This document shows, piece after piece, positions 1 to 8,580 of a stretch of 64,000 nucleotides of DNA. How positions within the stretch are numbered: the first letter of the stretch is position 1; each line of letters opens with the position of its first letter. Under the pieces are notes generated by a model that was not told where the DNA came from, did not search any database, and saw only the letters and a list, made by a program, of their open reading frames with translations. The position numbers were made by a program, and so were the translations under genes. Origin of the DNA: Bacteroidia bacterium (GTDB lineage: Bacteria > Bacteroidota > Bacteroidia > SpSt-205); NCBI GenBank assembly GCA_026003215.1, contig BPGV01000001.1, forward strand, positions 2,013,729-2,077,728, given 5' to 3'.

Positions 1-1593
1 ATAGGGCAAAAGGTAGCGGTGCGTTTCCGCTCTTGGGGGCTCAAGTATCCTGTGGGCGAGGTGGTGCGTGTGCTGGGTACCCCGCGCCAGCACCATACCG
101 AGATACACGCTATCCTCTTTGAGTATGACCTTCCTGAAGGCTTCCCCCCCGAAGTCCTCGCCGAAGCCGAAGCCCTCCCCGCTACCATCCCCCCAGCCGA
201 AATAGAGGTCCGGCACGACTTCCGGGGTATACCTACTTTTACCATTGACCCAGAGGATGCCAAGGATTTTGATGATGCGCTTTCTTTTCGCATTTTACCC
301 TCCGGACTCTACGAAGTAGGCATACATATCGCGGACGTAAGCTACTACGTCCAGCCAGATACCGTCTTAGATAGAGAGGCTTATGCCAGAGGCACCAGCG
401 TGTACCTGGTAGATAGGACCCTACCCATGCTCCCAGAGCGCCTCAGCGCTGACCTTTGTTCGCTAAAGCCCCATACCGATAGACTAACCTTCTCTGTCGT
501 CTGCCAAATGGACCATAAAGGCAAGGTCCATAGCGTATGGATGGGTAAGACCCTCATCCACAGCCAATACCGCTTTTCTTATGAAGAAGCCCAAAAGATT
601 TTAGAAACGGGTAAGGGGCCCTTTGCCGAAGCCTTGCAAACCCTGAACGCCCTCGCCCAAAAACTGCATGCCCAGCGCATGAAAGAAGGCGGCATCCGCT
701 TTGAAACCCCCGAAGTGAAGTTTCGGCTGGATGAAGCCTTCCGGCCCGTAGAACTCTTTGTCAAAGAAAGAAAAGAGGCGCACAAGCTCATAGAGGAGTT
801 TATGCTCCTGGCTAATCGGCAGGTAGCCTTTTTTCTCTCTAAGCAACGGGGCCTCCCCACGATTTATCGGGTCCATGACATCCCCAAGCCCGAGAAGCTA
901 AAAGCCTTACAGCTTTTTTTAGAGGGTTTTGGGTATGAGCTGGACATACGCAACGCACGCACCCTCACGCGTTCGCTTAACGCCTTGGTAGATGAGATTG
1001 AGGGTAGGCCGGAAGCACATATTATCCAGTCTGTGGCTATCCGGACCATGCCCAAAGCCCTTTATACCACTTACAATATTGGCCATTATGGGCTGGGCTT
1101 TCCGTATTATACGCACTTTACCAGTCCGATTCGGCGGTATCCGGACCTTTTGGTACATCGCATTTTAGCGGTTGTATTGGCCGGAGAGCCTACGCCCTAT
1201 CCGGAGCAGCAGCGCCTCGAGGAGATGTGCCGCCAAGCTTCCCAGCGGGAAAAAATCGCCGAGCAGGCCGAACGAGCTTCCATCCGGTATAAGCAGCTTG
1301 AGTACCTTGCCCGCTTAGAAGGGGCCGAACTCGAAGGCATCATTGTCGGCATAGAGTCCTGGGGACTCTATGTAGAGCTGACTGAGTTTCATGCTGAGGG
1401 GCTTATTCCCATGCGTACGCTTCCCGCAGACGTGTATGAGCGCGATGCCTACGGCCATACTTTGAAAGGGCGTTACACCCATCGCAAGTATCGTTTGGGA
1501 GATGCCGTGCGCGTGCGAATCACCGGTATAGACTTTGACCGGCGGCTGGTAGCTCTCTCTCTGATTGCGCACGAGGGCGAGCTGGTGCGGTGA
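1..1593 (+). CDS. rnr: Ribonuclease R (RNB-family 3'-5' exoribonuclease), 5' end cut by window
   Basis: Degrades structured RNA processively from the 3' end in the cytoplasm. The frame is open from base 1, so the start lies upstream of the window; the GTG at 19 is internal. The RNB catalytic core begins around base 190 with a HDFRG stretch, and the acidic metal-binding motif DPEDAKDFDDA lies at about 247-279. The HFTSPIRRYPDL signature of RNase II/R enzymes lies near 1110-1150. A C-terminal S1 RNA-binding domain (GIIVGIESWGLYVEL, then a VRVRITGID strand) occupies about 1330-1560. The protein ends right after S1 without the long basic tail of the E. coli enzyme. The missing N-terminal part should hold the cold-shock-like domains. 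The stop codon is followed at once by the promoter of the next gene. Confidence 0.93.
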   Translation: MGQKVAVRFRSWGLKYPVGEVVRVLGTPRQHHTEIHAILFEYDLPEGFPPEVLAEAEALPATIPPAEIEVRHDFRGIPTFTIDPEDAKDFDDALSFRILPSGLYEVGIHIADVSYYVQPDTVLDREAYARGTSVYLVDRTLPMLPERLSADLCSLKPHTDRLTFSVVCQMDHKGKVHSVWMGKTLIHSQYRFSYEEAQKILETGKGPFAEALQTLNALAQKLHAQRMKEGGIRFETPEVKFRLDEAFRPVELFVKERKEAHKLIEEFMLLANRQVAFFLSKQRGLPTIYRVHDIPKPEKLKALQLFLEGFGYELDIRNARTLTRSLNALVDEIEGRPEAHIIQSVAIRTMPKALYTTYNIGHYGLGFPYYTHFTSPIRRYPDLLVHRILAVVLAGEPTPYPEQQRLEEMCRQASQREKIAEQAERASIRYKQLEYLARLEGAELEGIIVGIESWGLYVELTEFHAEGLIPMRTLPADVYERDAYGHTLKGRYTHRKYRLGDAVRVRITGIDFDRRLVALSLIAHEGELVR

Positions 1594-1594
1594 G

Positions 1595-1602
1595 TACCTT
1601 TG
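1595..1602 (+). promoter_or_regulatory. -7 box TACCTTTG for the prenyl synthase
   Basis: Exact TAnnTTTG match. Five bases separate it from the GTG at 1608, so the message should be leaderless. It decides for GTG 1608 over the GTG at 1590 that overlaps the rnr stop codon. Confidence 0.7.
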
Positions 1603-1607
1603 TCTCG

Positions 1608-2552
1608 GTGTGGGATATACAAGCTTACGAGGAAAGCCTCCGCGCGCTCGCTTGGCCTGAGCTTACGGCTTGGGAAGGTTGGATGCATTATGCTTTGGCT
1701 GGGGGGGGGAAGCGTCTCCGGCCCTGGCTGGCCTGGGAAGCCTACGCTTTCTACGCACAGGATAAGGCTTCTTGGCCCCATGCGCTCCCTGTCCTGCAGG
1801 CCATAGAACTCCTGCATACGTTCACCCTCGTCCATGACGATGTCATGGACAAATCGGCGCTGCGACGCGGCCGTCCTACCGTGTACCGGCAGACCGACGA
1901 AAACACCGCTATTCTTATCGGGGATGCCCTTTTGATTGCGGTGTATCAGCAACTGGCGGCCGTGCCGGCCCCTCACAACGCCCGGCTTATTCAGCTCCTC
2001 TCGCAGGCAGCCCTGCGCGTGTGCCATGGCCAGCTTTTGGATTTGGCTTTGGCAGCTAAACCCACCGCCGAGGTCTCCTTAGACGACTATCTGCGCATGA
2101 TTACCGAAAAAACCGGCGCCCTCATAGGGGCCTCGTTGGAAATGGGTGCCGCCCTGGCAGACGTGCCCCCGCCTGAGTTAGCCGCTCTGCGTGCCGCAGG
2201 TGAGGCCATCGGACGCTTCTTTCAGCTCCAAGACGATTACTTAGACGCTTTTGGGCAGGAAACCGGCAAAGTGCCCGGCGGCGATATCGCCGAGGGAAAA
2301 AAAACCTTTCTCTGGCTATGGGCCTGGCAAGAAGCCGCCCCGACCGAAAAACGACTTTTAGATGACCCTAATACCCCCCCAGAACAGCGCCGAGAAGTCG
2401 GCCTCCACCTCTACATGCGCTTAGGCCTCAAAAGCCGGGCGGAGGCTTTTTTGGCGGAGGCTTTCAAAGAGCTGCACGAAAAAATCGCTGCGGTACGCAT
2501 GGCGCCTGTACTTAAGGAACTCACAGAAAAGCTGCTCGGGCGCCAGCGATAA
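1608..2552 (+). CDS. Short-chain trans-prenyl diphosphate synthase (farnesyl/geranylgeranyl type)
   Basis: Condenses IPP with allylic diphosphates to give C15/C20 prenyl diphosphates for quinones and other isoprenoids. It is 314 residues from GTG 1608. The substrate-binding GGGKRLRP lies near residues 32-39. The first aspartate-rich motif DDVMD is at 77-81 and the second DDYLD at 209-213, followed by GDIAEGKKT. The fifth residue before the first motif is Phe; in this family a bulky residue there limits chain length, which supports a short-chain product. An in-frame GTG at 1590 overlaps the rnr stop, but the -7 box at 1595-1602 lies inside that extension, so 1608 is preferred. A second synthase at 28577-29551 has Ala at the same place and is probably the long-chain enzyme. 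Confidence 0.88.
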   Translation: MWDIQAYEESLRALAWPELTAWEGWMHYALAGGGKRLRPWLAWEAYAFYAQDKASWPHALPVLQAIELLHTFTLVHDDVMDKSALRRGRPTVYRQTDENTAILIGDALLIAVYQQLAAVPAPHNARLIQLLSQAALRVCHGQLLDLALAAKPTAEVSLDDYLRMITEKTGALIGASLEMGAALADVPPPELAALRAAGEAIGRFFQLQDDYLDAFGQETGKVPGGDIAEGKKTFLWLWAWQEAAPTEKRLLDDPNTPPEQRREVGLHLYMRLGLKSRAEAFLAEAFKELHEKIAAVRMAPVLKELTEKLLGRQR

Positions 2553-2558
2553 AAAGCT

Positions 2559-2566
2559 TATTTTTG
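2559..2566 (+). promoter_or_regulatory. -7 box TATTTTTG for aldehyde dehydrogenase
   Basis: Exact TAnnTTTG match, four bases before GTG 2571. It lies in the 18-base gap after the prenyl synthase stop codon. Confidence 0.7.
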
Positions 2567-2570
2567 CTTC

Positions 2571-3944
2571 GTGCAGGCGGTAGAATCCTTTACGTCGGTA
2601 CTCATGCCGATGCGCCAGTTTTTTGCGGAAGGGGTTACCCGTCCTCTACCGGTACGTCTGAGATACTTAGAAGCTCTGGAAAAAGCTATCCGTGCCCGAG
2701 AGTCGGCTATCTTAGAGGCGCTGCGTCAAGACTTAGGCAAGGTTCCCTTTGAGGGCTACGCCACCGAGGTAGGCCTGGTATTAGAAGAGATAGCTTACCA
2801 GCGGCGGAACCTCAAAAAATGGGTCCGGCCGCAGCGGGTATGGCCCAGCTTGGCCCAGCTCCCCGGCCAAGCCTACATCCGCTATGAACCGCGCGGCCTT
2901 GTGCTCATCCTGGCCCCGTGGAACTACCCTTTCCAGCTGTTGCTCCTGCCCTTAGCGGGGGCCTTAGCTGCAGGCAATGTCGTCGTCCTCAAACCCTCCG
3001 AATATGCTCCAGCTACGGCGCACATTATAGAGGAGATTATTGGGTCGGTCTTCCCACCCGAATACGTACGAGTAATCCAAGGCGATGCTCAAGTAGCTGC
3101 GCAGCTTTTGGAGGAAGATTGGGATTATATTTTCTTCACAGGCAGCACTCGGGTGGGGCGTCTGGTGGCGGAGTCGGCTGCACGGCGCCTTATTCCGTAT
3201 ACCTTGGAGCTTGGCGGCAAATCTCCCGCTATCATAGAAGCCGACGCTGACTTAGATATAGCGGCCCGACGCATCGCCTGGGGCAAGTGGATAAATGCCG
3301 GGCAAACTTGTATTGCGCCAGATTACCTCCTGGTACATGAAAGTATCCAGTCTCCCTTCTTAGAAGCCTTGGAAAAAGCCGTAAAAAAACTCTATGGCGA
3401 TATCACGCAGCCCCCCCCAGAATACGCGCGGATTATACACAAAGCTCACTATGATCGCCTAATGGCTCTCCTCCAGGAAGGGGACATAGTCTTTGGCGGC
3501 TATACAGCCCCGGAACGCTTATACCTTAGTCCCACCGTGGTGCGTTCTCCTCGCGGCAAGCTCTTGGAAGAAGAGATATTTGGTCCTATTCTCCCCGTGC
3601 TCCAGTACAAAACTCCCGAAGAAGCCGTGGCTTTCGTGCGGAAGCTCCCGCCACCTTTGGCGTTGTATGTGTTTTCGGAGGATAAAGGCAAGCAGATGTT
3701 CTATTTAGATATGCTTCCTTCGGGGGGCGCGTGTATCAATGATACGCTCCTGCATATTGGTTCTTCTCGCCTGCCTTTTGGAGGGGTGCGGGAGAGCGGG
3801 ATAGGTCGGTATCACGGGTGGTATTCTTTTGAAACTTTTTCTCATGCCCGCGCTTTGGTCAAAACGCCTACCTGGGTGGATTTACCGCTTAGGTATCCCC
3901 CTTATGGCAAAAAACTCTCGCTTATACGCCGGCTATTGGGCTGA
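2571..3944 (+). CDS. Aldehyde dehydrogenase (class 3 / fatty-aldehyde type)
   Basis: NAD(P)-dependent oxidation of an aldehyde to the acid. It is 457 residues, the short length usual for class 3/fatty aldehyde dehydrogenases. Visible are PWNYP (residues 116-120, with the oxyanion-hole Asn), KPSE (141-144), FFTGST (188-193) of the nucleotide site, ELGGKSP with the general-base Glu213, and the nucleophile Cys247 in NAGQTC. EEIFGPILPV lies further downstream. The start is GTG four bases after a TATTTTTG box, so the message is predicted leaderless. The substrate cannot be read from the sequence. The following genes at 3947 and 4185 are packed with a 2-base gap and an overlap and are probably co-transcribed. 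Confidence 0.9.
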   Translation: MQAVESFTSVLMPMRQFFAEGVTRPLPVRLRYLEALEKAIRARESAILEALRQDLGKVPFEGYATEVGLVLEEIAYQRRNLKKWVRPQRVWPSLAQLPGQAYIRYEPRGLVLILAPWNYPFQLLLLPLAGALAAGNVVVLKPSEYAPATAHIIEEIIGSVFPPEYVRVIQGDAQVAAQLLEEDWDYIFFTGSTRVGRLVAESAARRLIPYTLELGGKSPAIIEADADLDIAARRIAWGKWINAGQTCIAPDYLLVHESIQSPFLEALEKAVKKLYGDITQPPPEYARIIHKAHYDRLMALLQEGDIVFGGYTAPERLYLSPTVVRSPRGKLLEEEIFGPILPVLQYKTPEEAVAFVRKLPPPLALYVFSEDKGKQMFYLDMLPSGGACINDTLLHIGSSRLPFGGVRESGIGRYHGWYSFETFSHARALVKTPTWVDLPLRYPPYGKKLSLIRRLLG

Positions 3945-3946
3945 TT

Positions 3947-4207
3947 ATGCGGTTTTATCTCTTGAAGGTAAAGGGTGTGGCTAAGATACCCGATTATGTG
4001 CAGATACGGGATGAGCAGTTTTCGTTGGTGTGTTATGTTCGGCCGGATCGGACAGAGAAGCGTACGATGCTACCCCAAGGGTTTTTAGAGCAAGTTTCCC
4101 CAATTTTTCCCCAGCTTCCGTATGGAGCGGTGTGGGCGGTGGAGTGGGACCCAGAAAACCAACGATTAGCCCTACTTTCCGGCGATGACAGTGGTGCTTC
4201 GACTTGA
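3947..4207 (+). CDS. Small conserved-looking protein of unknown function (86 aa)
   Basis: I do not recognise this protein. It is 86 residues, starts 2 bases after the aldehyde dehydrogenase stop, and its last 23 bases overlap the start of the FtsE-like gene, so it should be translated as part of that operon. It has no signal peptide or membrane segment. The first half alternates hydrophobic and charged residues (FYLLKVKGVAKIPDY, then FSLVCYVRP) as a small beta-rich domain would. No cysteine pair or catalytic motif is visible. The tight coupling to the ATPase suggests a related job, but nothing in the sequence proves it. Confidence 0.7.
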   Translation: MRFYLLKVKGVAKIPDYVQIRDEQFSLVCYVRPDRTEKRTMLPQGFLEQVSPIFPQLPYGAVWAVEWDPENQRLALLSGDDSGAST

Positions 4208-4868
4208 GAAGGTCTCCCTATCGTATGGGGAAAGGGTGGTTCTTTCCGAAGTTTCTCTTGTCATGGGGAAAGGCGATTTCGCTTATCTCACGGGGCGTAC
4301 GGGAGCGGGCAAGACCTCTCTCCTGCGATCCCTTTATGGAGATTTGCGTCCTACATCTGGAGCGATATATGTAGGAGATACACGGGTAGATACCCTTTCC
4401 CCTAAGGAACTTCCCTTTCTTCGGCGTAAGTTGGGTATAGTTTTTCAAGATTTTCAGCTTCTCCCGTATAGGACGGTCTTTGAGAATGTGGCGCTAACCC
4501 TGGAAGTGACAGGGTGGCGAGATCGGCGTAAGGTTCGGGAGCGGGTCATGGATACCCTTATGCGGGTAGGCCTTTCTGCACGAAAAGATGCCTATCCCCA
4601 TGAGTTATCCGGCGGAGAGCAGCAGCGTACCTGTATCGCGCGTGCGCTGGTAGGAGCGCCCCTTCTTCTACTGGCGGATGAACCCACCGGTAACCTGGAC
4701 CCCGAGGTAGGCGCCCAGATCCTGGTACTCTTTCATCAGATAGCTCGCTGGGGTACAGCGGTACTTTTAGCTACCCATAATCCCCAGCACTTGCGCGATA
4801 TGCCGGCACCTACTTACCTTTGTCAGGATGGGAAGCTTGTGCAACTCCCCTCGGTCTCTCCGGCGTAA
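4185..4868 (+). CDS. ftsE: FtsE-like ABC transporter ATP-binding protein
   Basis: ATPase of the FtsE/LolD/MacB family. FtsE partners with FtsX to control peptidoglycan hydrolases during division. It has 227 residues: Walker A GRTGAGKTS (37-45), Q-loop in VFQDFQLLP (about 87-94), signature LSGGEQQR (141-148), Walker B with LLLADEPTGNLDP ending in Asp-Glu 165-166, and the switch histidine in ATHN. The short length and the Leu-rich C terminus fit FtsE. No FtsX gene is adjacent; the nearest MacB/FtsX-type permease in the window is at 42502, without an ATPase of its own. ATG 4185 lies inside the preceding gene; GTG 4191 or 4194 are possible alternatives. Confidence 0.8.
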   Translation: MTVVLRLEKVSLSYGERVVLSEVSLVMGKGDFAYLTGRTGAGKTSLLRSLYGDLRPTSGAIYVGDTRVDTLSPKELPFLRRKLGIVFQDFQLLPYRTVFENVALTLEVTGWRDRRKVRERVMDTLMRVGLSARKDAYPHELSGGEQQRTCIARALVGAPLLLLADEPTGNLDPEVGAQILVLFHQIARWGTAVLLATHNPQHLRDMPAPTYLCQDGKLVQLPSVSPA

Positions 4869-4874
4869 AATATG

Positions 4875-4882
4875 TACCTTTG
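4875..4882 (+). promoter_or_regulatory. -7 box TACCTTTG upstream of the TPR protein
   Basis: Exact TAnnTTTG match. It overlaps an in-frame ATG at 4872, which therefore cannot be the start of a message made from here. The signal-peptide start at 4908 lies 25 bases downstream, so this is one of the few genes here with a short leader. Confidence 0.6.
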
Positions 4883-4907
4883 CCTCGTCTCAAAATACCT
4901 ACTGGAT

Positions 4908-6209
4908 ATGTGGTATCGTATAATCATACTAAGTGCTTGCTGGGCGCTTCTTCTGGCCCAAAGTGGAAGGGCAGCCTTCCAAGAAGGAGAGCAGTACAGA
5001 AAAAATAAGCAATACGAGTTAGCTATCCAGAAATACGATGAAGCTATTCGGTTAGAGCCCACCAAGGCCATTTATTATGTGCGCAAAGGAGATGCGCTGG
5101 TCGCTTCTAAGAAAGCCAACGAAGCCATCTCCGTGTATCAAAAAGCTTTGGAGCTCAACCCAGGTCTAAGTGCTGTATATATCCGGTTGTATCGCATTTA
5201 CGTACAGCAGAAAAACTACCCCGCAGCCATAGATGTGCTCAATCAGGCCTATGCCAAAGAGCAAGATGTGAATAAGCGTCTCTTATATAAGACGCAGGTG
5301 ATTCGTCTGCTGACGGCCCAGGGGCGTGCGCAAGAGGCGCTGGCGGAGCTGGGAGCGCTTAAGTCGCAAGTGCCGCAAGCCGCAGATGACCCGCGAGTAC
5401 TCTATGTGGAGGGGGATGTTCAACTCGCCCTGAACAACTATCAAGCAGCGATTGCGGCTTTTCAGCGGGCCTACGACAAAACTCGGGACCTGCCGATTGC
5501 CCAAAATGCCAAATATACTTATGGGCTGGCCCTGGCCTATTACAAAGCAGGCAATACGGCGGAATATGAACGCTTAGCCAAGCAGTTGGAAAACCATCCT
5601 TATGGGCGTCGCCTTAAAGCGGCCGTAGCGCGCAGTGGGGCCGTCTATAATCTCCGTATTGCACAAGCCTACTATAAGATAGGTGCCTTAGATGAGGCCA
5701 TGGAATATGTGAATGAAGCCGCTAAGACCAAGGACCGTTTGAACCAGGTCTACCAAATGCAAGGCCTCATTTTGTATAAGAAAGGGCGGGTAGCGGAAGC
5801 AGCCCAAAGCCTTCTCCAAGCAGCCGCTAACGAGCCAGATGAGAAAAAGCGAGCTTTATTGTATAGCCGTACTATCAAGCTCCAGTTCAATGCGGGAGAT
5901 TATGCTGGGGTAGTAAATACCGCTGACCGCATCTTGGAGAAAAACCCCACCGATGCCACAGCTCTCCTTCTCAAAGCGCAATCTCTTTATCTCTTAGGAC
6001 GCTACGGAGAAGCTATCTCCACGGTGGAACGGCTTATTCCTACCTTAGGTACGGATGCGGCTCGTTTATCGCAGGCGTACTTCCTGATGGGCTTGGCTGC
6101 GCGTAAAGCAGGACAAATAGATAAGGCTCGCGAAGCTTTTGGAAAAGTCGCTCATCCTGGGTTCAAAGTCGCAGCCAAGGTGGAGCTGGATAAACTTTCC
6201 GCCCGCTAA
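4908..6209 (+). CDS. Exported tetratricopeptide-repeat (TPR) protein
   Basis: Predicted periplasmic or outer-membrane-associated TPR scaffold, 433 residues. An N-terminal signal peptide (MWYRIIILSACWALLLAQS) is followed by tandem TPR units with the usual pattern of Tyr/Ala/Gly/Pro spaced by about 34 residues, for example QYELAIQKYDEAIRLEP, NEAISVYQKALELNP, YQAAIAAFQRAY and YGEAISTVERLIP. At least eight units can be seen and they cover nearly the whole chain. ATG 4908 is chosen because it gives a clean signal peptide and lies downstream of the -7 box; ATG 4872 would add 12 residues and put the box inside the gene. Partner unknown. The gene ends at an intrinsic terminator. Confidence 0.82.
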   Translation: MWYRIIILSACWALLLAQSGRAAFQEGEQYRKNKQYELAIQKYDEAIRLEPTKAIYYVRKGDALVASKKANEAISVYQKALELNPGLSAVYIRLYRIYVQQKNYPAAIDVLNQAYAKEQDVNKRLLYKTQVIRLLTAQGRAQEALAELGALKSQVPQAADDPRVLYVEGDVQLALNNYQAAIAAFQRAYDKTRDLPIAQNAKYTYGLALAYYKAGNTAEYERLAKQLENHPYGRRLKAAVARSGAVYNLRIAQAYYKIGALDEAMEYVNEAAKTKDRLNQVYQMQGLILYKKGRVAEAAQSLLQAAANEPDEKKRALLYSRTIKLQFNAGDYAGVVNTADRILEKNPTDATALLLKAQSLYLLGRYGEAISTVERLIPTLGTDAARLSQAYFLMGLAARKAGQIDKAREAFGKVAHPGFKVAAKVELDKLSAR

Positions 6210-6251
6210 CTGTCTGTCTTGAGTTTGTCTCCCTTGCCCGGCCGCCCTCAC

Positions 6252-6276
6252 ACCGAGGGTCGGCTCGGTTTTTTTT
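6252..6276 (+). terminator. Intrinsic terminator between convergent TPR and M20D genes
   Basis: Perfect 6-bp stem ACCGAG/CTCGGT with a 6-base loop at 6252-6269, followed by an uninterrupted T tract to 6276. It is oriented for the plus strand. The T tract also supplies the stop codon (TAA, read on the minus strand) of the M20D gene. It is the only textbook intrinsic terminator I found in the window. Confidence 0.85.
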
Positions 6277-7465
6277 ATGGATGTCTTTGGAAATACCGCA
6301 GTGCCTCCACAGCAATCGTAGCTAATACCGCTGTGCCGATAGGTAGGGCCCGTTCATCTATGTCGAAGCGGCTGGTGTGTACGGGCTGTTGGGTCTCGGG
6401 TAAGTTACCCGCTGTGCCCAGCCGTATAAAGCAAGCGGGGATGCGGTGACTATAGAAGGCAAAGTCCTCCGAGCTCATCCATAAAGGGAGTGCTTCTATG
6501 TGGGCTGGGCCGAGCAGTTGGCTTAGCCAGGTGTGGGTGAGAGCCGTGAGTTCGGGGTCGTTTATGAGAACGGGATACCCCGGCCGAAACTCCACAGCTG
6601 CTTCAAGCTGCCAGGTGGCCGCTATGCCTTCGGTGGTACGGGTGATGAGGGCTTTGGCTTGGCTGCGCCAGCTTTCATCAAAAGTGCGAAGGGTTCCAAC
6701 GAGGGTGACCTGCTCGGGTATAATATTGGGCGCACGGCCGCCATTTATGTGCCCGAAGGTGAGCACGGTAGGGGCGCGTGGGTCGGCCCAGCGACTGCTA
6801 AGTGCCTGTAACTGCGTAAGGAGATAAGCGGCTGCCGTCACCGGATCCGGAGTCAAGTGGGGATAAGCCGCATGACCGCCTGGCCCCCGTAAGAGTACCT
6901 GGACCTCATCGCTGGCAGCCATGAAAGGGCCAGGCCGTAGTCCTACTTTCCCCACGGGCAGCTGAGGGGTCACATGCTGGGCCCATATCGCTCGGATGGG
7001 CTTTTCTTCCAAAATACCTTCTTGGATAAGGAGCGTCGCTCCCCCAGGGGATTTTTCCTCGCCTGGTTGGAAGATAAAGCGTATGCCCCCGCGCCATAAA
7101 GCTCGGTTTTCCCACAGTACGAAGGCCGCGCCTAATAGCATGGCTGTGTGCGCATCATGGCCACAGGCATGCATCCAGCCCGGCCTCTCCGAAGCATACG
7201 CTCGCTCCACCTCTTGAATAGGGAGCGCATCCATGTCTGCCCGTAAGGCTATCCACGGGCCCTTGGGGTCTGTGCTTAAGTCGGCTATTATGCCAGTGCC
7301 TCCCGCAGGACGGCGGGCTATCTCAGGCAGATGCCCAAGCTCCTTTAGGATGAACTGTTGCGTGGCCTGTTCGGCAAAGGAAGGCTCAGGGTGCCTGTGT
7401 AGGTGCCTTCGCCAAGCTATGAGTTGGGGGGTTAAGGCCTGCGCGCTTTCCCAGAGAACTTCCAT
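6275..7465 (-). CDS. M20D family metallo-amidohydrolase (N-acyl amino acid / hippurate hydrolase type)
   Basis: Zinc/manganese-dependent hydrolase that removes acyl groups from N-acyl amino acids or similar amides. It is 396 residues, normal for the family. Visible are RRHLHRHPE near the N terminus, RADMDALPI, the metal ligands in HACGHDAHTAM, QPGEE with the catalytic Glu pair, GGHAAYPH in the dimerisation domain, and SSEDFAFY near the C terminus. No signal peptide, so cytoplasmic. ATG 7465 lies four bases after a CATTTTTG box on the minus strand, predicting a leaderless message. Substrate not predictable. It is divergent from the DUF445 gene and convergent with the TPR gene. Confidence 0.9.
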   Translation of the reverse strand: MEVLWESAQALTPQLIAWRRHLHRHPEPSFAEQATQQFILKELGHLPEIARRPAGGTGIIADLSTDPKGPWIALRADMDALPIQEVERAYASERPGWMHACGHDAHTAMLLGAAFVLWENRALWRGGIRFIFQPGEEKSPGGATLLIQEGILEEKPIRAIWAQHVTPQLPVGKVGLRPGPFMAASDEVQVLLRGPGGHAAYPHLTPDPVTAAAYLLTQLQALSSRWADPRAPTVLTFGHINGGRAPNIIPEQVTLVGTLRTFDESWRSQAKALITRTTEGIAATWQLEAAVEFRPGYPVLINDPELTALTHTWLSQLLGPAHIEALPLWMSSEDFAFYSHRIPACFIRLGTAGNLPETQQPVHTSRFDIDERALPIGTAVLATIAVEALRYFQRHP

Positions 7466-7469
7466 TTTG

Positions 7470-7477
7470 CAAAAATG
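7470..7477 (-). promoter_or_regulatory. -7 box CATTTTTG for the M20D gene
   Basis: One mismatch to TAnnTTTG; four bases before ATG 7465. It is back-to-back with the box of the divergent gene, with two bases between them. Confidence 0.55.
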
Positions 7478-7479
7478 GG

Positions 7480-7487
7480 TACTTTTG
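7480..7487 (+). promoter_or_regulatory. -7 box TACTTTTG for the DUF445 gene
   Basis: Exact TAnnTTTG match, four bases before GTG 7492. Any upstream recognition element must lie inside the coding sequence of the divergent M20D gene. Confidence 0.65.
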
Positions 7488-7491
7488 CTTG

Positions 7492-8580
7492 GTGCGAGGG
7501 TTTCTGGAGCGGTACCTCAGTCGGCATTTTCGGTTGGAGGAGGTTTTGGCTTTGCCGGGGCTGAGTGAGCCGGCCCCAGCACCTCCCCTGCGGTTGCGTT
7601 ATCGCATCATGGCGCGTTTCCTCCGGTATTCGCCCCATGTCTTAGGCCTCATCGTCATTTTGTACCTGGTGAATCAACAATGGCCGTTTTTTCCGGCGGA
7701 ATATGCCCGATGGTATGAGATAGCTTATATCCTTTCGGTTACAGGATTAGTAGGCTATGGTACAAACTGGCTGGCAATTAAGATGCTCTTTCATCCAAGG
7801 AAGCCTCGGCCTATTTGGGGCCAAGGCCTTGTGCCGGCCTACAAGATGCGGATTGTAGAACGGTTTGCGGATGCTATTTCTACCCATATCTTGAATGAAA
7901 CCGTATTACACACTGTGCTCCATGAAGCAGGAGTTGCTCAGAAGCTGGCTGCCGCGCTCACCGAGGGTACCTCTAATCTACTTAATGACCCTGAGTTTCG
8001 CGAAGAAGTTATCGCCACAGGTAAAAAAGCCCTCAAAAGTTTGGTAGAAGACCCTATCCAACAGCGCAAACTTATTCGTGTTATTGATGCCAGGCTCTTG
8101 CAGGTGGTTCCCGCAGGGATTGCGGGGAGCCTTTTCCGCTCCTACCGCCAGCTGAATGAAAAAGGCTATAAAGAGGTACTCGCGCGTACGGTGCTTTCGC
8201 TGCCAGATGCTTTTGAAGAAGCTATGCGTAGCATAGAAATATCGCCTACTGAAGTGCAGGCTTTTATTCTTTCACATACCCAAGAGTTAGAAGATTTACT
8301 GGCGGAAGTTATCCGGCATGTAATCAGCCGCATTCCGCTTCATCCGATTATTTATAATCAGCTCAGTGGCTTTGATGAGAGGCAGCTTGAGCAACTTTTT
8401 CTTTATACTACCAGCGAACATTTAGAGTTTATTGAGAATCTGGGAGCGCTTTTAGGAGTGCTTGCAGGGGTGTTTCTCATGAATCCCTGGCTTTCGCTCA
8501 CGGGGGCGGCTGTCACCATAGGGGGCTTGTGGGTGCTTGACGAGCTTTTATATCGTTGGCAAAATCGCCGTCGTGCGTAA
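7492..8580 (+). CDS. DUF445 family membrane protein
   Basis: Member of the DUF445 family, widespread in bacteria but without a firmly assigned function. It is 362 residues. After a basic N-terminal segment there are two membrane helices around residues 45-85, with the family signature GTNWLAIKMLFHP at the end of the second. A long helical soluble region follows, then a hydrophobic hairpin (LGALLGVLAGVFLMNPWLSLTGAAV) near the C terminus. GTG 7492 is chosen over the TTG at 7489 because it lies four bases after the TACTTTTG box. The last 8 bases overlap the bshC start, so the two are probably co-translated. Confidence 0.82.
   Translation: MRGFLERYLSRHFRLEEVLALPGLSEPAPAPPLRLRYRIMARFLRYSPHVLGLIVILYLVNQQWPFFPAEYARWYEIAYILSVTGLVGYGTNWLAIKMLFHPRKPRPIWGQGLVPAYKMRIVERFADAISTHILNETVLHTVLHEAGVAQKLAAALTEGTSNLLNDPEFREEVIATGKKALKSLVEDPIQQRKLIRVIDARLLQVVPAGIAGSLFRSYRQLNEKGYKEVLARTVLSLPDAFEEAMRSIEISPTEVQAFILSHTQELEDLLAEVIRHVISRIPLHPIIYNQLSGFDERQLEQLFLYTTSEHLEFIENLGALLGVLAGVFLMNPWLSLTGAAVTIGGLWVLDELLYRWQNRRRA

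Noticed and set aside
1590-1607. GTG 1590 as start of the prenyl synthase
   Set aside because: It would put the exact -7 box inside the gene, while GTG 1608 sits at the standard 5-base distance from it.
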